DNA from: Croceicoccus sp. Ery15
GTDB taxonomy: Bacteria; Pseudomonadota; Alphaproteobacteria; Sphingomonadales; Sphingomonadaceae
Assembly: GCF_020985305.1 (NCBI RefSeq)
Contig: NZ_CP087588.1
Span: 3,471,501-3,535,500 of the forward strand
Direction of reading: 5' to 3'
Length of the DNA: 64,000 bases
The translations under genes and the position numbers were made by a program. The notes beneath the pieces are model-generated. The model had not been told where the DNA came from. It searched no databases and saw only the letters and a list, made by a program, of their open reading frames with translations. Position 1 is the stretch's first letter; every line of letters begins with the position of its first letter. This document shows positions 38,435-46,808 of the stretch, in pieces.

Positions 38435-38913
38435 TGCAGGCTGGCGGCGGCAATGGCGACACGCATGCGGGCGTGCGCTTTCCGCCGCCGCTGATCTTTC
38501 TGGGGCTGTTGCTGGCGGGGCTGGCGGCGAACGATCTTCTGGCGCTCAACCCCGCGATGCCGCAATGGCTGCGCGCAGCGGGCTATGTGATCGCGGCCAC
38601 CGGCTTGCTATCGATCGCATGGGCGCTGGCGCAGTTCCGGCAGGCGGGGAATAATCCCGAACCGTGGAAGCCCGACACTGCCTTCGTTGCGGCGGGCCTG
38701 TATCGCATCACCCGCAACCCGATGTATCTGGGCATGGCGCTGGCCTATCTGGGGCTGGCGCTGGCGATGGACAGCCTTGGCGCGCTGCTGCTGTGGCCGG
38801 TCGCCGTCGCGCTGATCGACCGTCTGGTCATCATGCGTGAGGAACGCCATTTGCTGCGGCGTTTCGGCCCGGCTTACGAGGATTACCGAACCCGTGTCCG
38901 CCGCTGGATCTGA
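38434..38913 (+). CDS. Isoprenylcysteine carboxyl methyltransferase-family membrane protein
   Basis: This is a 159-residue membrane protein with three or four hydrophobic helices. The AdoMet-binding signature of the ICMT/PEMT family is LYRITRNPMYLGMALAYLG, followed near the end by MREERHLLRRFGPAYEDYRTRVRRWI, a very typical terminus. The biological substrate of bacterial members is mostly unknown. The ATG shares one base with the gcvPB stop (38432-38434), so it is likely the last part of the gcv transcript. Confidence 0.85.
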   Translation: MQAGGGNGDTHAGVRFPPPLIFLGLLLAGLAANDLLALNPAMPQWLRAAGYVIAATGLLSIAWALAQFRQAGNNPEPWKPDTAFVAAGLYRITRNPMYLGMALAYLGLALAMDSLGALLLWPVAVALIDRLVIMREERHLLRRFGPAYEDYRTRVRRWI

Positions 38914-39550
38914 TAGGCCCGACAGGGGGCACGACCCTGCCGACCGCTGGGTGGACGACCGCCGCCACGCCCCCGCCACGCAGCGCAACCGCGAACCCAT
39001 TGGCGATTGTCTGGCCGACATTCTGCCTGCCACCGGCCTTGTGCTGGAAGTGGCAAGCGGGTCGGGTGAACATGCGCTGTTTTTCGCGCGGCGATTTCCC
39101 GCGCTGGAATGGCAGCCCAGCGATCCCGATGCGGATGCGATCCGGTCCATCGCCGCATGGCGCGAGGCGGAGGGCACCGCGAACCTGCGTGCGCCGGTGA
39201 TGCTGGATGCCAGCGCGCCCGACTGGCCGGTGGACCGGGCCGATGCGATGCTATGCGTGAACATGGTCCATATCAGCCCGTGGGACGCGACAATCGGCCT
39301 GTTCGCGGGGGCTGCGCGTGTGCTGCCTGCCGGTGCGCCGCTGGTGATCTATGGCCCGTTCCGCTCTGCCGATATTCCCACCGCCCCGTCCAATCTGGAA
39401 TTCGACCGGTCGCTGAAAATGCGCGATCCGCGTTGGGGGCTACGCGATCTGGCCGATGTCGATGCGCTGGCACAGGCAAACGGGCTGATGCCGAAGGCGC
39501 GGCATGGGATGCCCGCCAATAATATGCTGCTGGAATTTCGCCGCCTATGA
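38894..39550 (+). CDS. DUF938 family AdoMet-dependent methyltransferase-like protein
   Basis: This is a 218-residue protein with a proposed GTG start 20 bp inside the end of the previous gene. The DUF938 pattern is clear: APATQRNREPIGDCLADILP, the AdoMet motif VLEVASGSGEHALFFAR, WQPSDPD, CVNMVHISPWDATIGLFAGAARVL, LVIYGPF, SNLEFDRSLKMRDPRWGLRD and a C-terminal NMLLEFRR. No substrate is established. A strong hairpin terminator follows immediately. Confidence 0.85.
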   Translation: MSAAGSDRPDRGHDPADRWVDDRRHAPATQRNREPIGDCLADILPATGLVLEVASGSGEHALFFARRFPALEWQPSDPDADAIRSIAAWREAEGTANLRAPVMLDASAPDWPVDRADAMLCVNMVHISPWDATIGLFAGAARVLPAGAPLVIYGPFRSADIPTAPSNLEFDRSLKMRDPRWGLRDLADVDALAQANGLMPKARHGMPANNMLLEFRRL

Positions 39551-39582
39551 AAACGCCCGCCGGTGGGGCGGGCGCTTTGCAT
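39551..39582. terminator. Terminator between the DUF938 and entericidin genes
   Basis: CGCCCGCC-GGTGG-GGCGGGCG (arms 39554-39561 and 39567-39574) forms a strong stem. On the plus strand it is followed by CTTTGCATTT and on the minus strand by TTTTC. It can therefore stop transcription from both converging genes. Confidence 0.75.
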
Positions 39583-39601
39583 TTGCGAATTTGGCAATGG
39601 C

Positions 39602-39733
39602 TTAATCGATGGCGTCTTCGCCAGCCTTGCCGACCGATTCGATATCCTCACCCGCACCCTTGACGGTGTTGCAGGCGGTTGCGGTCAGCGCCAGCGAGCC
39701 AAGCGCGCAGGCAATAGCGATACGACGGATCAT
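39602..39733 (-). CDS. Entericidin A/B-like small lipoprotein
   Basis: This is a 43-residue lipoprotein. It begins MIRRIAIACALG, has a signal peptide ending LTATAC (lipobox Cys21) and then the conserved entericidin tail NTVKGAGEDIESVGKAGE. A Shine-Dalgarno AAGGAG lies about 9 bases before the ATG. In enterobacteria, entericidins are an antidote and toxin pair affecting membranes; in alphaproteobacteria most copies are single and of unknown role. It is adjacent to the IS427-group element but intact. Confidence 0.85.
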   Translation of the reverse strand: MIRRIAIACALGSLALTATACNTVKGAGEDIESVGKAGEDAID

Positions 39734-39807
39734 AAGACGGCTCCTTCGGTTATTGTTGGGCGAATAACGCTGTGACAGTTAACCGGTTCCGCAGCGTGCT
39801 AATTGCC

Positions 39808-40610
39808 CTAGGGCGTAGACTCATTAGCGGCGATCCATAGGCGTGTGCAGAAGAGCTTGATGGCAGCGAGGAAGTTATCGCTTCGTTTGTCGTATCTGGT
39901 GGCCAAGCCTCTGGCGTTTTTGAGTTTCCCGAAGAAACGCTCGACCAGATTACGGTAGCGATACAGGAAGCTGCTGAACGCGAAGCCTTTGCGACGATTG
40001 CGCTTGACTGGGATGTTGGCGAAGCCACCCTGCGCGGTGATCTGACTGCGAATGGCATCGCTGTCATAAGCCTTATCGGCGAGAAAGGTGGTGGCGTTCG
40101 GCACGGCGGCCAGCAGCCTCTCGGCCTCACGGCAATCGCTCGCCTGGCCTTCGGACAGATGCAGTTGGATCGGCAGGCCGCGACCATCAACCAGGGCATG
40201 GATCTTGGTTGTCAAACCGCCCCGGGAACGTCCCATGCAGCGATTTGGGTCCCCCTTTTTAGGGTCGCACCGTGCTGGTGGACCCGGATGGAAGAACTGT
40301 CGATCATGACCAACTCGCCGTCGAAGGCTTGGCTCACCGCTTCGAGAAGGCGGTCCCACACACCGGCTTTGCGCCAGCGCACGAAACGGTTGTAGCAGGT
40401 GGTATGTGGGCCATAGCGCTCGGGAATATCAGCCCAAGGACTGCCCGTGCGAAAGCGCCACAATATCCCGTCGATGACCCGCCGGTCATCCACACGCGGA
40501 ACCCCGCGAGGCTTGTTCGGCAACAACGGCTCGATCACCAGCCACTCATCATCGGTCAGTTCAAATCTACGACGCGTCATCCAAAGCTCCTTCCCGAAGC
40601 CTTGAATCAA
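39808..40610 (-). CDS. IS5/IS427-group transposase, two frames joined by -1 frameshifting
   Basis: The upstream frame (40610-40212, 132 residues) has the DUF4096-like N-terminal domain (DDEWLVIEPLLP, WRFRTGSPWADIPERYG, CYNRFVRWRKAGVWDRL) and the first catalytic Asp in MIDSSSIRVHQH. The downstream frame (open from 40359, 183 residues) has GRSRGGLTTKIHALVDGRG, FLADKAYDSDA with the second Asp, and YRYRNLVERFFGKLK with the catalytic Glu. The frames overlap at an AAAAAGGGGG run near 40255, where a -1 slip would fuse them. The final TAG stop is formed entirely by the CTAG target duplication. Confidence 0.88.
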
Positions 40611-40654
40611 CCGCGCCCGCGCCGCGCAAGTCAGTTTATGAGTTTACGGCCTAG
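39808..40654 (-). mobile_element. IS5-family (IS427 group) insertion sequence with CTAG duplication
   Basis: The left end reads GGCGTAGACTCATTAGC (39812-39828), and the right end is the complement of GCCGTAAACTCATAAAC (40634-40650), with 14 of 17 bases matching. CTAG occurs on both sides (39808-39811 and 40651-40654) as the target duplication. The element is about 839 bp and carries two overlapping transposase frames. It sits between the entericidin gene and the EamA transporter. Confidence 0.88.
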
Positions 40655-41655
40655 GGTTCCATTGTGCGCATCCGCATGCGCCGCAAGATCTGTTCGCGTA
40701 CCACGATGATCACGCCCGCCGCGATAATCAGCGGCGCGCCCAGCCACAGGCTGGCGGGCGGCAGGCTTGCGAACAGGTACCAGCCATAGAACGCCGCCGC
40801 GATCAGCGAGACGTAATCCATCACGATAACGCTGGCGACCTGCCCAAACCGCAGCGCGAGGGTCAACAGAACCTGTGCCAGCGTGCCCGATATGCCGATC
40901 CCGATTAACAGCGCGAAATCGACCGGATCGCTCGTCCATCCGTCGAAGAACGACCAGATCAGCAGCAGCGGCGACGTGAACAGCGAGAAATAGAGCACGA
41001 TCACCACGCTGTTTTCCGTTTGCGCCAGATCGCGGATCTGGATCGAGACGACCGCCACCATAAAGGCCGCCGCAATCGCCACGCAGGCCCCGATCAGCGG
41101 AATGTCCGCTCCTCCCGGGCCCGCCACTAGCAGTACGCCGGCAAAGCCCAGCAGCACCGCCATCCAGCGCCATTTACCGACATGTTCGTGCAGCACCACG
41201 GCCGACAGGATCACGGCAAAGATCGGTGCGGTAAAGCTGAAGGTCGTGGATACCGCCAGCGGCAGCAGGATGGGGGCAAGAAAATTCAGCACCATGCCCG
41301 TGCCGCCATACAGCGAGCGCATGAAGTGCCCGCCCAGCCGTTTCGTACGCAGAACGGCGAAACCCGTTGTCATGGCCAGCCACACCAGCAGGATCGGGAT
41401 CGATGTCGCCTGCCGCACCAGCAGCATATGCGACAATGGCAGACCGTGTTCGTGGCCCAGCTTTACCATGGCGAACATGGTGGCCAGCGTCAGCGCCGCG
41501 CCCAGCCGCAACACCAGTGCCAGCGTGGGCCGTTGATTTGCTTGCGGCCTTGCGCCCGTTTCTGCCTGTTCGCTGCCGGTTGCGGCCGTGTTTTCCGCAG
41601 CTTCGGCCAAAAGCGTGTCGGGCTTATCGTCGGCAGGGCTTGGGGTGGGGGCCAT
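40651..41655 (-). CDS. EamA/DMT-family transporter
   Basis: This 334-residue membrane protein has ten predicted hydrophobic helices in two EamA repeats: MFAMVKLGHEHGLPLSHMLLVRQ and ATSIPILL in the first half, and QIRDLAQTENSVVIVLYFSLFTS and GTLAQVLLTLALRFG in the second. A polar N-terminal extension of about 45 residues is rich in Ala/Glu. Members export small metabolites; the substrate is unknown. The stop codon TAG at 40651-40653 lies in the right-hand target duplication of the IS427 element, so the insertion left the protein unchanged but cut its native 3' region. Confidence 0.87.
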   Translation of the reverse strand: MAPTPSPADDKPDTLLAEAAENTAATGSEQAETGARPQANQRPTLALVLRLGAALTLATMFAMVKLGHEHGLPLSHMLLVRQATSIPILLVWLAMTTGFAVLRTKRLGGHFMRSLYGGTGMVLNFLAPILLPLAVSTTFSFTAPIFAVILSAVVLHEHVGKWRWMAVLLGFAGVLLVAGPGGADIPLIGACVAIAAAFMVAVVSIQIRDLAQTENSVVIVLYFSLFTSPLLLIWSFFDGWTSDPVDFALLIGIGISGTLAQVLLTLALRFGQVASVIVMDYVSLIAAAFYGWYLFASLPPASLWLGAPLIIAAGVIIVVREQILRRMRMRTMEP

Positions 41656-41741
41656 AGAACCCTATGGAACCGTCACGCCCTGCGGATCAAGCGCGTTTTT
41701 TGCGCTGCAGCATGGGCAATGATGACGGAAAGGGCGCAAAA

Positions 41742-41963
41742 GTGATCGACTGGCTGATCGCAAGCGATGCGGGGCACTGGACGATGCTGGCGGCGGCGGC
41801 GCTGCTGGTGGCGGCACTCGCATGGCTGGGCGACTGGCGCCGGGCGCGCAGGGCCGTGCCCGATGCGGTGGGTTGCATGCCATGGACCGCGGTATTCATG
41901 GCCGCGCTGCTGGTGACGGTGATCGCCGGAACGCTGGCGTTCCTGACCTGGATGTCGCCCTAG
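41742..41963 (+). CDS. Small membrane protein, function unknown
   Basis: This is a 73-residue frame with a GTG start preceded by GAAAGGG at 8 bases. An upstream ATG at 41664 would add 26 residues but lacks such a site. Two hydrophobic helices (around TMLAAAALLVAALAWLG and AVFMAALLVTVIAGTLAFL) flank a basic loop GDWRRARRAVPDAVG. No family is recognised. It converges on cpaF. Confidence 0.5.
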   Translation: MIDWLIASDAGHWTMLAAAALLVAALAWLGDWRRARRAVPDAVGCMPWTAVFMAALLVTVIAGTLAFLTWMSP

Positions 41964-41978
41964 GCGCGCGGATCAGAG

Positions 41979-42004
41979 GTGGGCGCAGCCGACGCCGCGC
42001 CCAC
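41979..42004. terminator. Hairpin between converging genes (possible terminator)
   Basis: GTGGGCGC and GCGCCCAC (41979-41986 and 41997-42004) form a perfect 8-bp stem with a 10-base loop, placed between the stops of the small membrane gene and cpaF. There is no strong U-tract on either strand. Confidence 0.4.
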
Positions 42005-42012
42005 TGAAAATA

Positions 42013-43515
42013 TTACAGACAGGCCTGCAGGAACGCCTGATCGAAGCCGTACTGGCGCGCCTTTTCCAGCGTATAGGGGCGCAGGCCGGTCGAACGGTGC
42101 TCGCCGATGATCTTGCCGTCCTCGCCCTCGTCCAGATATTCGAACTTGAACAGATCCTGCGTGACGATGACGTCGCCTTCCATGCCGATCACCTCGGTGA
42201 TCTGGGTGGTGCGGCGCGAACCGTCGCGCAGACGCTTTACCTGAACGATCAGGTCTACCGAATCCGCGATCTGCTTGGAAATCGCGGCCTTGGGGATCTT
42301 GATGTCACCCATCAGGATCATGTTTTCCATACGGCCAAGGCATTCGCGTGGGGAATTGGAGTGGAGCGTACACATCGAACCGTCGTGGCCCGTGTTCATG
42401 GCGGCCAGCAGGTCGAAACATTCGGCGCCACGAATTTCGCCGAGGATGATGCGGTCAGGGCGCATACGCAGGGCGTTCTTCACAAGGTCGCCGATGGTGA
42501 TCGCGCCTTCGCCTTCAAGGTTCGGCGGGCGCGTTTCCAGCGGCAGCCAGTGCGGCTGCTGCAAGCGAAGTTCGGCGGCGTCCTCGATCGTCAGCACGCG
42601 TTCGCCCGGGTCGATCATCTTGGACAATGCGTTCAGCATCGTCGTCTTACCCGAACCCGTACCGCCCGAAATCACGATGTTCATCCGGCTGGCACCCGCG
42701 ATTTTCAGCGCGGTGGCCATATTGTCGGACATCGAACCGAAATCGCGCAGCATGTCGATCGTGATCGGCTTTTCGGAAAACTTACGGATCGAAATCGCCG
42801 TGCCCTTCAGGCTGAGCGGCGGGACGATGACGTTGACGCGGCTGCCGTCTTTCAGGCGGGCGTCGGCCAGCGGAGTGGTCTGGTCGACGCGGCGGCCGAC
42901 CTGGTTCACGATGCGCTGTGCGATCTGGAACAAATGATGTTCGTCGCGGAACTGGATCTTGGCGAGCTGCAACTTGCCCTTTTTCTCGATATAGGTCTGC
43001 TGCGGGCCATTGACCATGATATCCGACACGTCGGGGTCGTTCAGCAGCTCTTCCAGCGGGCCAAAGCCCAGCAACTCGTCGACCAGCACTTTTTCCAGCG
43101 CGAATTGCTCGCGCCGGTTCAGCGTGATCTTCAGCTCCTGAAGAACCTCCATGATGATCGGACGGAATTCTTCCGACAGCTCTTCCTTGGTCAGCGTGGC
43201 GGCCGCTTCGGGATCGACGCGTTCCAGCAGGCGGGGAAGCACCTGTTCCTTGATCTTGTGAACGCTGGCCTCGAACCCTTCGGGGCCCTTGTCCGCCTCG
43301 TGCACCGCGTTCGACCGTTCGGCCAGACGGGCCAGAGCCTCGTCCTGCGCATCCGGCTTATGCTCGGGCAGGGGCGGGAATTGTTCGTCCATGCCGGGCG
43401 GCGGCGGCGGAGTGGTGCGCAGCGGTTCGGACCCGCCCTTCATCGGCCGGGCAACCCCGAATGCGGGGCGCTGCCCCATGCCGCCCATTCCGTTCTTCCG
43501 GCCGAAAGCGTTCAT
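42013..43515 (-). CDS. cpaF: CpaF-type ATPase of the Flp/Tad pilus secretion system
   Basis: This 500-residue cytoplasmic secretion ATPase powers Flp pilus assembly. The ATG at 43515 has AGGGA about 7 bases upstream. A Pro/Gly-rich N-terminal region of about 60 residues precedes the typical core: ELLGFGPLEELLNDPDVSDIMVNG, DGSRVNVIVPPLSLKGTAISIRKF, Walker A ISGGTGSGKTTMLNAL, Walker B MRPDRIILGEIRGAECFDLLAAMNTGHDGSMCTLHSN (split, residues about 370-406) and the His box. Other tad genes are not in the window, so this copy stands next to unrelated genes, perhaps at the end of a tad locus or as an orphan. Confidence 0.92.
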   Translation of the reverse strand: MNAFGRKNGMGGMGQRPAFGVARPMKGGSEPLRTTPPPPPGMDEQFPPLPEHKPDAQDEALARLAERSNAVHEADKGPEGFEASVHKIKEQVLPRLLERVDPEAAATLTKEELSEEFRPIIMEVLQELKITLNRREQFALEKVLVDELLGFGPLEELLNDPDVSDIMVNGPQQTYIEKKGKLQLAKIQFRDEHHLFQIAQRIVNQVGRRVDQTTPLADARLKDGSRVNVIVPPLSLKGTAISIRKFSEKPITIDMLRDFGSMSDNMATALKIAGASRMNIVISGGTGSGKTTMLNALSKMIDPGERVLTIEDAAELRLQQPHWLPLETRPPNLEGEGAITIGDLVKNALRMRPDRIILGEIRGAECFDLLAAMNTGHDGSMCTLHSNSPRECLGRMENMILMGDIKIPKAAISKQIADSVDLIVQVKRLRDGSRRTTQITEVIGMEGDVIVTQDLFKFEYLDEGEDGKIIGEHRSTGLRPYTLEKARQYGFDQAFLQACL

Positions 43516-43587
43516 CAATCCGTTCCCTGCAACTTGGCCCCGACCCGTGGGGCGCGACGCGCATCCGGCATGAATGGCTCAACGCCG

Positions 43588-43616
43588 TTCACCAAATGCT
43601 GACAGGGTTTGGTGAA
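43588..43616. repeat. Perfect 9-bp inverted repeat upstream of cpaF
   Basis: TTCACCAAA (43588-43596) and TTTGGTGAA (43608-43616) are exact complements with an 11-base spacer. The repeat lies about 75-100 bp before the cpaF start codon. There is no following U-run on the minus strand, so an operator is more likely than a terminator. Confidence 0.5.
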
Positions 43617-43640
43617 TAGGATGGAAACCTTGATTTTGTT

Positions 43641-44873
43641 TTAAGGGTGGCTCGATGATCGACGGATCGCGCAAACCACCCGCTGTAATTCGCTGTCTGA
43701 AAGAAGTGGATAGATCGGCAGACACAATATCTGTTCGGACGCACGAGATGCGTTGTGTAGTCGTTTTGGGTCGGCAGAGGGGAGGCTTTCATACATCGGC
43801 AACGAAGACAAAAGCGGATAGAAATAGCGTCTCGTGAAAATTCTTTCGCTTTTCAAATGCTCGTATAGACCGTCACGCGATAAAGGAAAATCGGACGTTA
43901 CGAGGATCGGAAAATATGAATGGTTCGAGATCACCCCATCGGGAATTGGGGGCACATAGATTCCTTTGATGTCAGCAAGTCCCTCGCGATAAAGCCGATC
44001 GACTCGCGCTCTTTCAGAAAGCACAAAATCTATGTAATCCAGTTGAAGCAGGCCCATAGCCGCACTGGGTTCGCTAAGCTTCGCGTTGGTGCCGATATAG
44101 GGGATAGTCGTCTCGCTGGTGATGCCGAAATTGCGAAGGCTATTAATGCGATCGCGTTTGGCCGGATCGGAGACTGTGATCGCGCCTCCCTCGAATGTGT
44201 GAAACACCTTGGTCGCGTGAAAGCTTAAAGTAGAATAGTCGCCGAAACTGAACAGGCTGCGCCCTTCGAGGCGTACTCCGAATGCGTGTGCCGCATCATA
44301 GATCAAGGTTAGTTTATGGCGCCGTGCGATATTGGCGAGTGCGTCCACGTCGCAAGGGATGCCATAGCAATGGACTGCAAGTATGGCGCTGGTCCGATCG
44401 GTAATCGCTTCCTCGACGCGCGCGGGATTCAGATTAAAGCCATTGTCTTCGATATCCACGAATACAGGCGTAAGGCCGGCACGTAGGATGGAATGACTGG
44501 TCGCGACGAAGCTGTACGGCGTTGTTATGACTTCCCCGGTCAGTTGTGCGGCCTCCAGCACCATTTCGAGTGCAAGCGATCCGTTGGAAATAGTGGCGAC
44601 CGACGGGGCACCCAGGAACTGTTCGAGTTTCTCTTCAAGTGCGTAGTTGAGAGGACCGTTATTCGTGAGGATGCCGCGGTTCCAGATGCCTTGCAGTATC
44701 TTGGTATATTCGTTGAGCGGCGGGAGGAACGGGCGGGTAACATAAAGAGGCTCTGGCCCCTCTGCAGGTTCGCGCAATTGTATTTGCGGCCCGCGATCGA
44801 ATTTTCGATCTTCCATGAAAGTCAGATTGCTCCCGAACGGCAACTCGGTCAAATCGAGGTCCGCCTCATCCAC
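43641..44873 (-). CDS. DegT/DnrJ/EryC1/StrS-family sugar aminotransferase
   Basis: This 410-residue PLP enzyme would aminate a keto-sugar nucleotide for surface glycan synthesis. Family signatures are GILTNNGPLNYALEEKLEQFLG, ATISNGSLALEM, TTPYSFVATSHSIL, AVHCYGIPCD, LIYDAAHAFG and the PLP lysine in SFHATKVFHTFEGG. A Met at residue 20 (44816) is an alternative start. It is the last gene of the minus-strand arm of the glycan cluster; an IS630 element now separates it from the sulfotransferase gene upstream, so its native transcription is probably interrupted. Confidence 0.88.
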   Translation of the reverse strand: MDEADLDLTELPFGSNLTFMEDRKFDRGPQIQLREPAEGPEPLYVTRPFLPPLNEYTKILQGIWNRGILTNNGPLNYALEEKLEQFLGAPSVATISNGSLALEMVLEAAQLTGEVITTPYSFVATSHSILRAGLTPVFVDIEDNGFNLNPARVEEAITDRTSAILAVHCYGIPCDVDALANIARRHKLTLIYDAAHAFGVRLEGRSLFSFGDYSTLSFHATKVFHTFEGGAITVSDPAKRDRINSLRNFGITSETTIPYIGTNAKLSEPSAAMGLLQLDYIDFVLSERARVDRLYREGLADIKGIYVPPIPDGVISNHSYFPILVTSDFPLSRDGLYEHLKSERIFTRRYFYPLLSSLPMYESLPSADPKRLHNASRASEQILCLPIYPLLSDSELQRVVCAIRRSSSHP

Positions 44874-44921
44874 CGGAATTTAACGCCGCACGCCTTGTTA
44901 TGATTTGGAAAGGCTCGGTTC

Positions 44922-45977
44922 TAGAGCGGTTTTCGACCGATTTGAATCGATGAGGGATTCCCACCAGGTGTGATTTCTGATTCAGAATCCGTGCTGGTGA
45001 AGGAGGCCAGCATGGATGGGCCAACCTCTTTCGATGGATTTGCGTTCTCGGCTTCTGGCGGCAGTGGATGGCGGTATGAGTTGCCGCGCTGCTGCGGCCC
45101 GGTTTGGCGTTGCGCCTTCGACGGCGATCCGCTGGCGGGTGCAGCGGCGCGAGACGGGCGCCTTCGCGCCGAAGCCGCAGGGTGGCGACATGCGATCTCG
45201 CCGGGTCGAAGAGCGTGCGGGGGACATCCTCGCCATCTGGGAAGAGCGTAAGGACATCTCGCTTGAGGAACTTCGCCTGGCGCTGACCGAAGTTGGCCTG
45301 ACCGTCTCCGTGGCCGGGCTGCATCGCTTCTTCGCGCGCAGGGGGATAACGCGCAAAAAAAGACTGGCCATGCAATCGAGCAGGACCGGCCCGACGTCCT
45401 GAAGCAGCGCCGGGAATGGTTCGAGAGCCAGATCGATCTGGAACCCGAACGCCTCGTGTTCATCGACGAGACGTGGACCGCCACCAACATGACCCGCAGC
45501 CATGGCCGCTGCCCGAAAGGCGAACGGCTGCGGATGGGTTTCCCGCACGGCCACCGCAAGACCACGACGCTCGTCGCCGGTCTACGCTTGACCGGCATGG
45601 TCGCGCCGATGGTGCTGGACGGTCCGATCAATGGCGACTGGTTCGAAGCCTATGTCACTCAGGTGCTCATTCCCGAACTGCGTCCCGGCGACATCGTCGT
45701 CATGGACAACCTGTCGAGCCACAAACGTGCGGCGGTGCGGGAAAAGATCGAGGCGGCAGGCGCGACACTGCGCTTCCTCCCGCCCTACAGCCCGGACTTC
45801 AATCCGATCGAGAAGGCCTTCTCACGCCTCAAGGCCATGCTCCGCAAAATCGGCGAGCGAACCGTCAGTGGCCTCTGGGACCTGATCGGCAAACTCGTCG
45901 ATATCTTCCAGCCCGGCGAATGCGCCAACTACTTCAGCTCGTGCGGTTATGACCCGGAATGATCGAAAACCGCTCTA
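44922..45977 (+). mobile_element. IS630-family insertion sequence
   Basis: Inverted ends GAGCGGTTTTCGACCGA (from 44924) and the complement of GAGCGGTTTTCGATCAT (ending 45975) share 14 identical outer bases. TA dinucleotides flank both ends (44922-44923 and 45976-45977), the normal IS630 target duplication. The element is 1052 bp with two overlapping transposase frames, oriented opposite to the glycan genes on either side. Confidence 0.9.
45016..45962 (+). CDS. IS630-family transposase, two frames joined by -1 frameshifting
   Basis: The first frame (45016-45402, 128 residues) carries the helix-turn-helix region (MDLRSRLLAAVDGGMSCRAA, ARFGVAPSTAIRWRVQRR). The second frame (coding from the slip site to 45962) holds the DDE core: VFIDETW, VVMDNLSSHK and YSPDFNPIEKAFSRLK. 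A run of seven A residues at 45355-45361 followed by G sits in the overlap and allows a -1 slip to fuse them. All catalytic residues are present, so the element may be active. Confidence 0.9.
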
Positions 45978-46808
45978 ATCTGAAAAATCCGGATCGAGGT
46001 AGCGGGACAGGCCGCATTCCTCGCACTCTGCGATGACCGACGAAGTTATTTCGTACGGCAGGGCGTCGCGAACGTTCTGCTTGCTGTGATTTCTGAACAC
46101 GCCATAGGTATCGGCATTGGATCCCGTCGTCGTGGATTTCTTCAGAAACTGCCGCGTCTGATCCGACATCGGCAATTGAAGCGATAGAAACATTTCCTGC
46201 ACCTGCTGTTGTGGCTGCGCTTTCAGGGCATGGTATTTCAGGATGCGAACGCGACCGGGGTACTCTGCTTGCAATCGCTGGAAAATCAGCGTGGCGCGAA
46301 GCCAGCCTTCAAAGCCGAAAAACTCTTCCGCTCGCCCCCTGTTCTTCGAAGCTGCGCGTTTCCATTCCTCTGCGAAACTCCATTCAGGTCGAAATTCACG
46401 GGGTGCGGCGCGCCAACTTTGCAAAACTTCGCGTGGATCGCGCACAATCGCGACCAGCTGAATGCCGACATGTTCTGCCATAAGCATTGGAAGCAGGTTG
46501 TGATAGCGGACTTCCTTGAAAACCAGATAGTTGGGTAATGCTGCCTTTTGGAAGCGCAGTTCTTTACTCGATAACGCCTTACTGCCGGTTTGAAGAATGA
46601 ATTCATCGTCGGTAGCAAGCAAGTCGACAAGGAATCGATCAATATCGCGACGACATGAATTCTCTGCTAGCCTGTTCTTAAACGCATAGGAGAACAGGGG
46701 CTGATAGCGATAGGCCACGTCCGGGCTCGAATTGAATATCTGCCCCAACCAGCTCGTTCCGGAACGAGGCACGCCTTGGATGGCAACGGGTATTGGCATG
46801 TCAGGCAA
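45975..46808 (-). CDS. Sulfotransferase-family protein
   Basis: This 277-residue protein uses PAPS to sulfate an acceptor. The 5'-phosphosulfate loop is GVPRSGTSWLGQIF (residues about 12-25), and the 3'-phosphate site is VAIVRDPREVLQSW (about residues 118-131). Between them are KALSSKELRF and FKEVRYHN. In this locus the acceptor is probably a sugar of the surface polysaccharide. The start overlaps the WbqC-like gene by 8 bp. The TAG stop uses the TA target duplication plus the first base of the IS630 element; the base that preceded the insertion gives the same stop. Confidence 0.85.
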   Translation of the reverse strand: MPDMPIPVAIQGVPRSGTSWLGQIFNSSPDVAYRYQPLFSYAFKNRLAENSCRRDIDRFLVDLLATDDEFILQTGSKALSSKELRFQKAALPNYLVFKEVRYHNLLPMLMAEHVGIQLVAIVRDPREVLQSWRAAPREFRPEWSFAEEWKRAASKNRGRAEEFFGFEGWLRATLIFQRLQAEYPGRVRILKYHALKAQPQQQVQEMFLSLQLPMSDQTRQFLKKSTTTGSNADTYGVFRNHSKQNVRDALPYEITSSVIAECEECGLSRYLDPDFSD

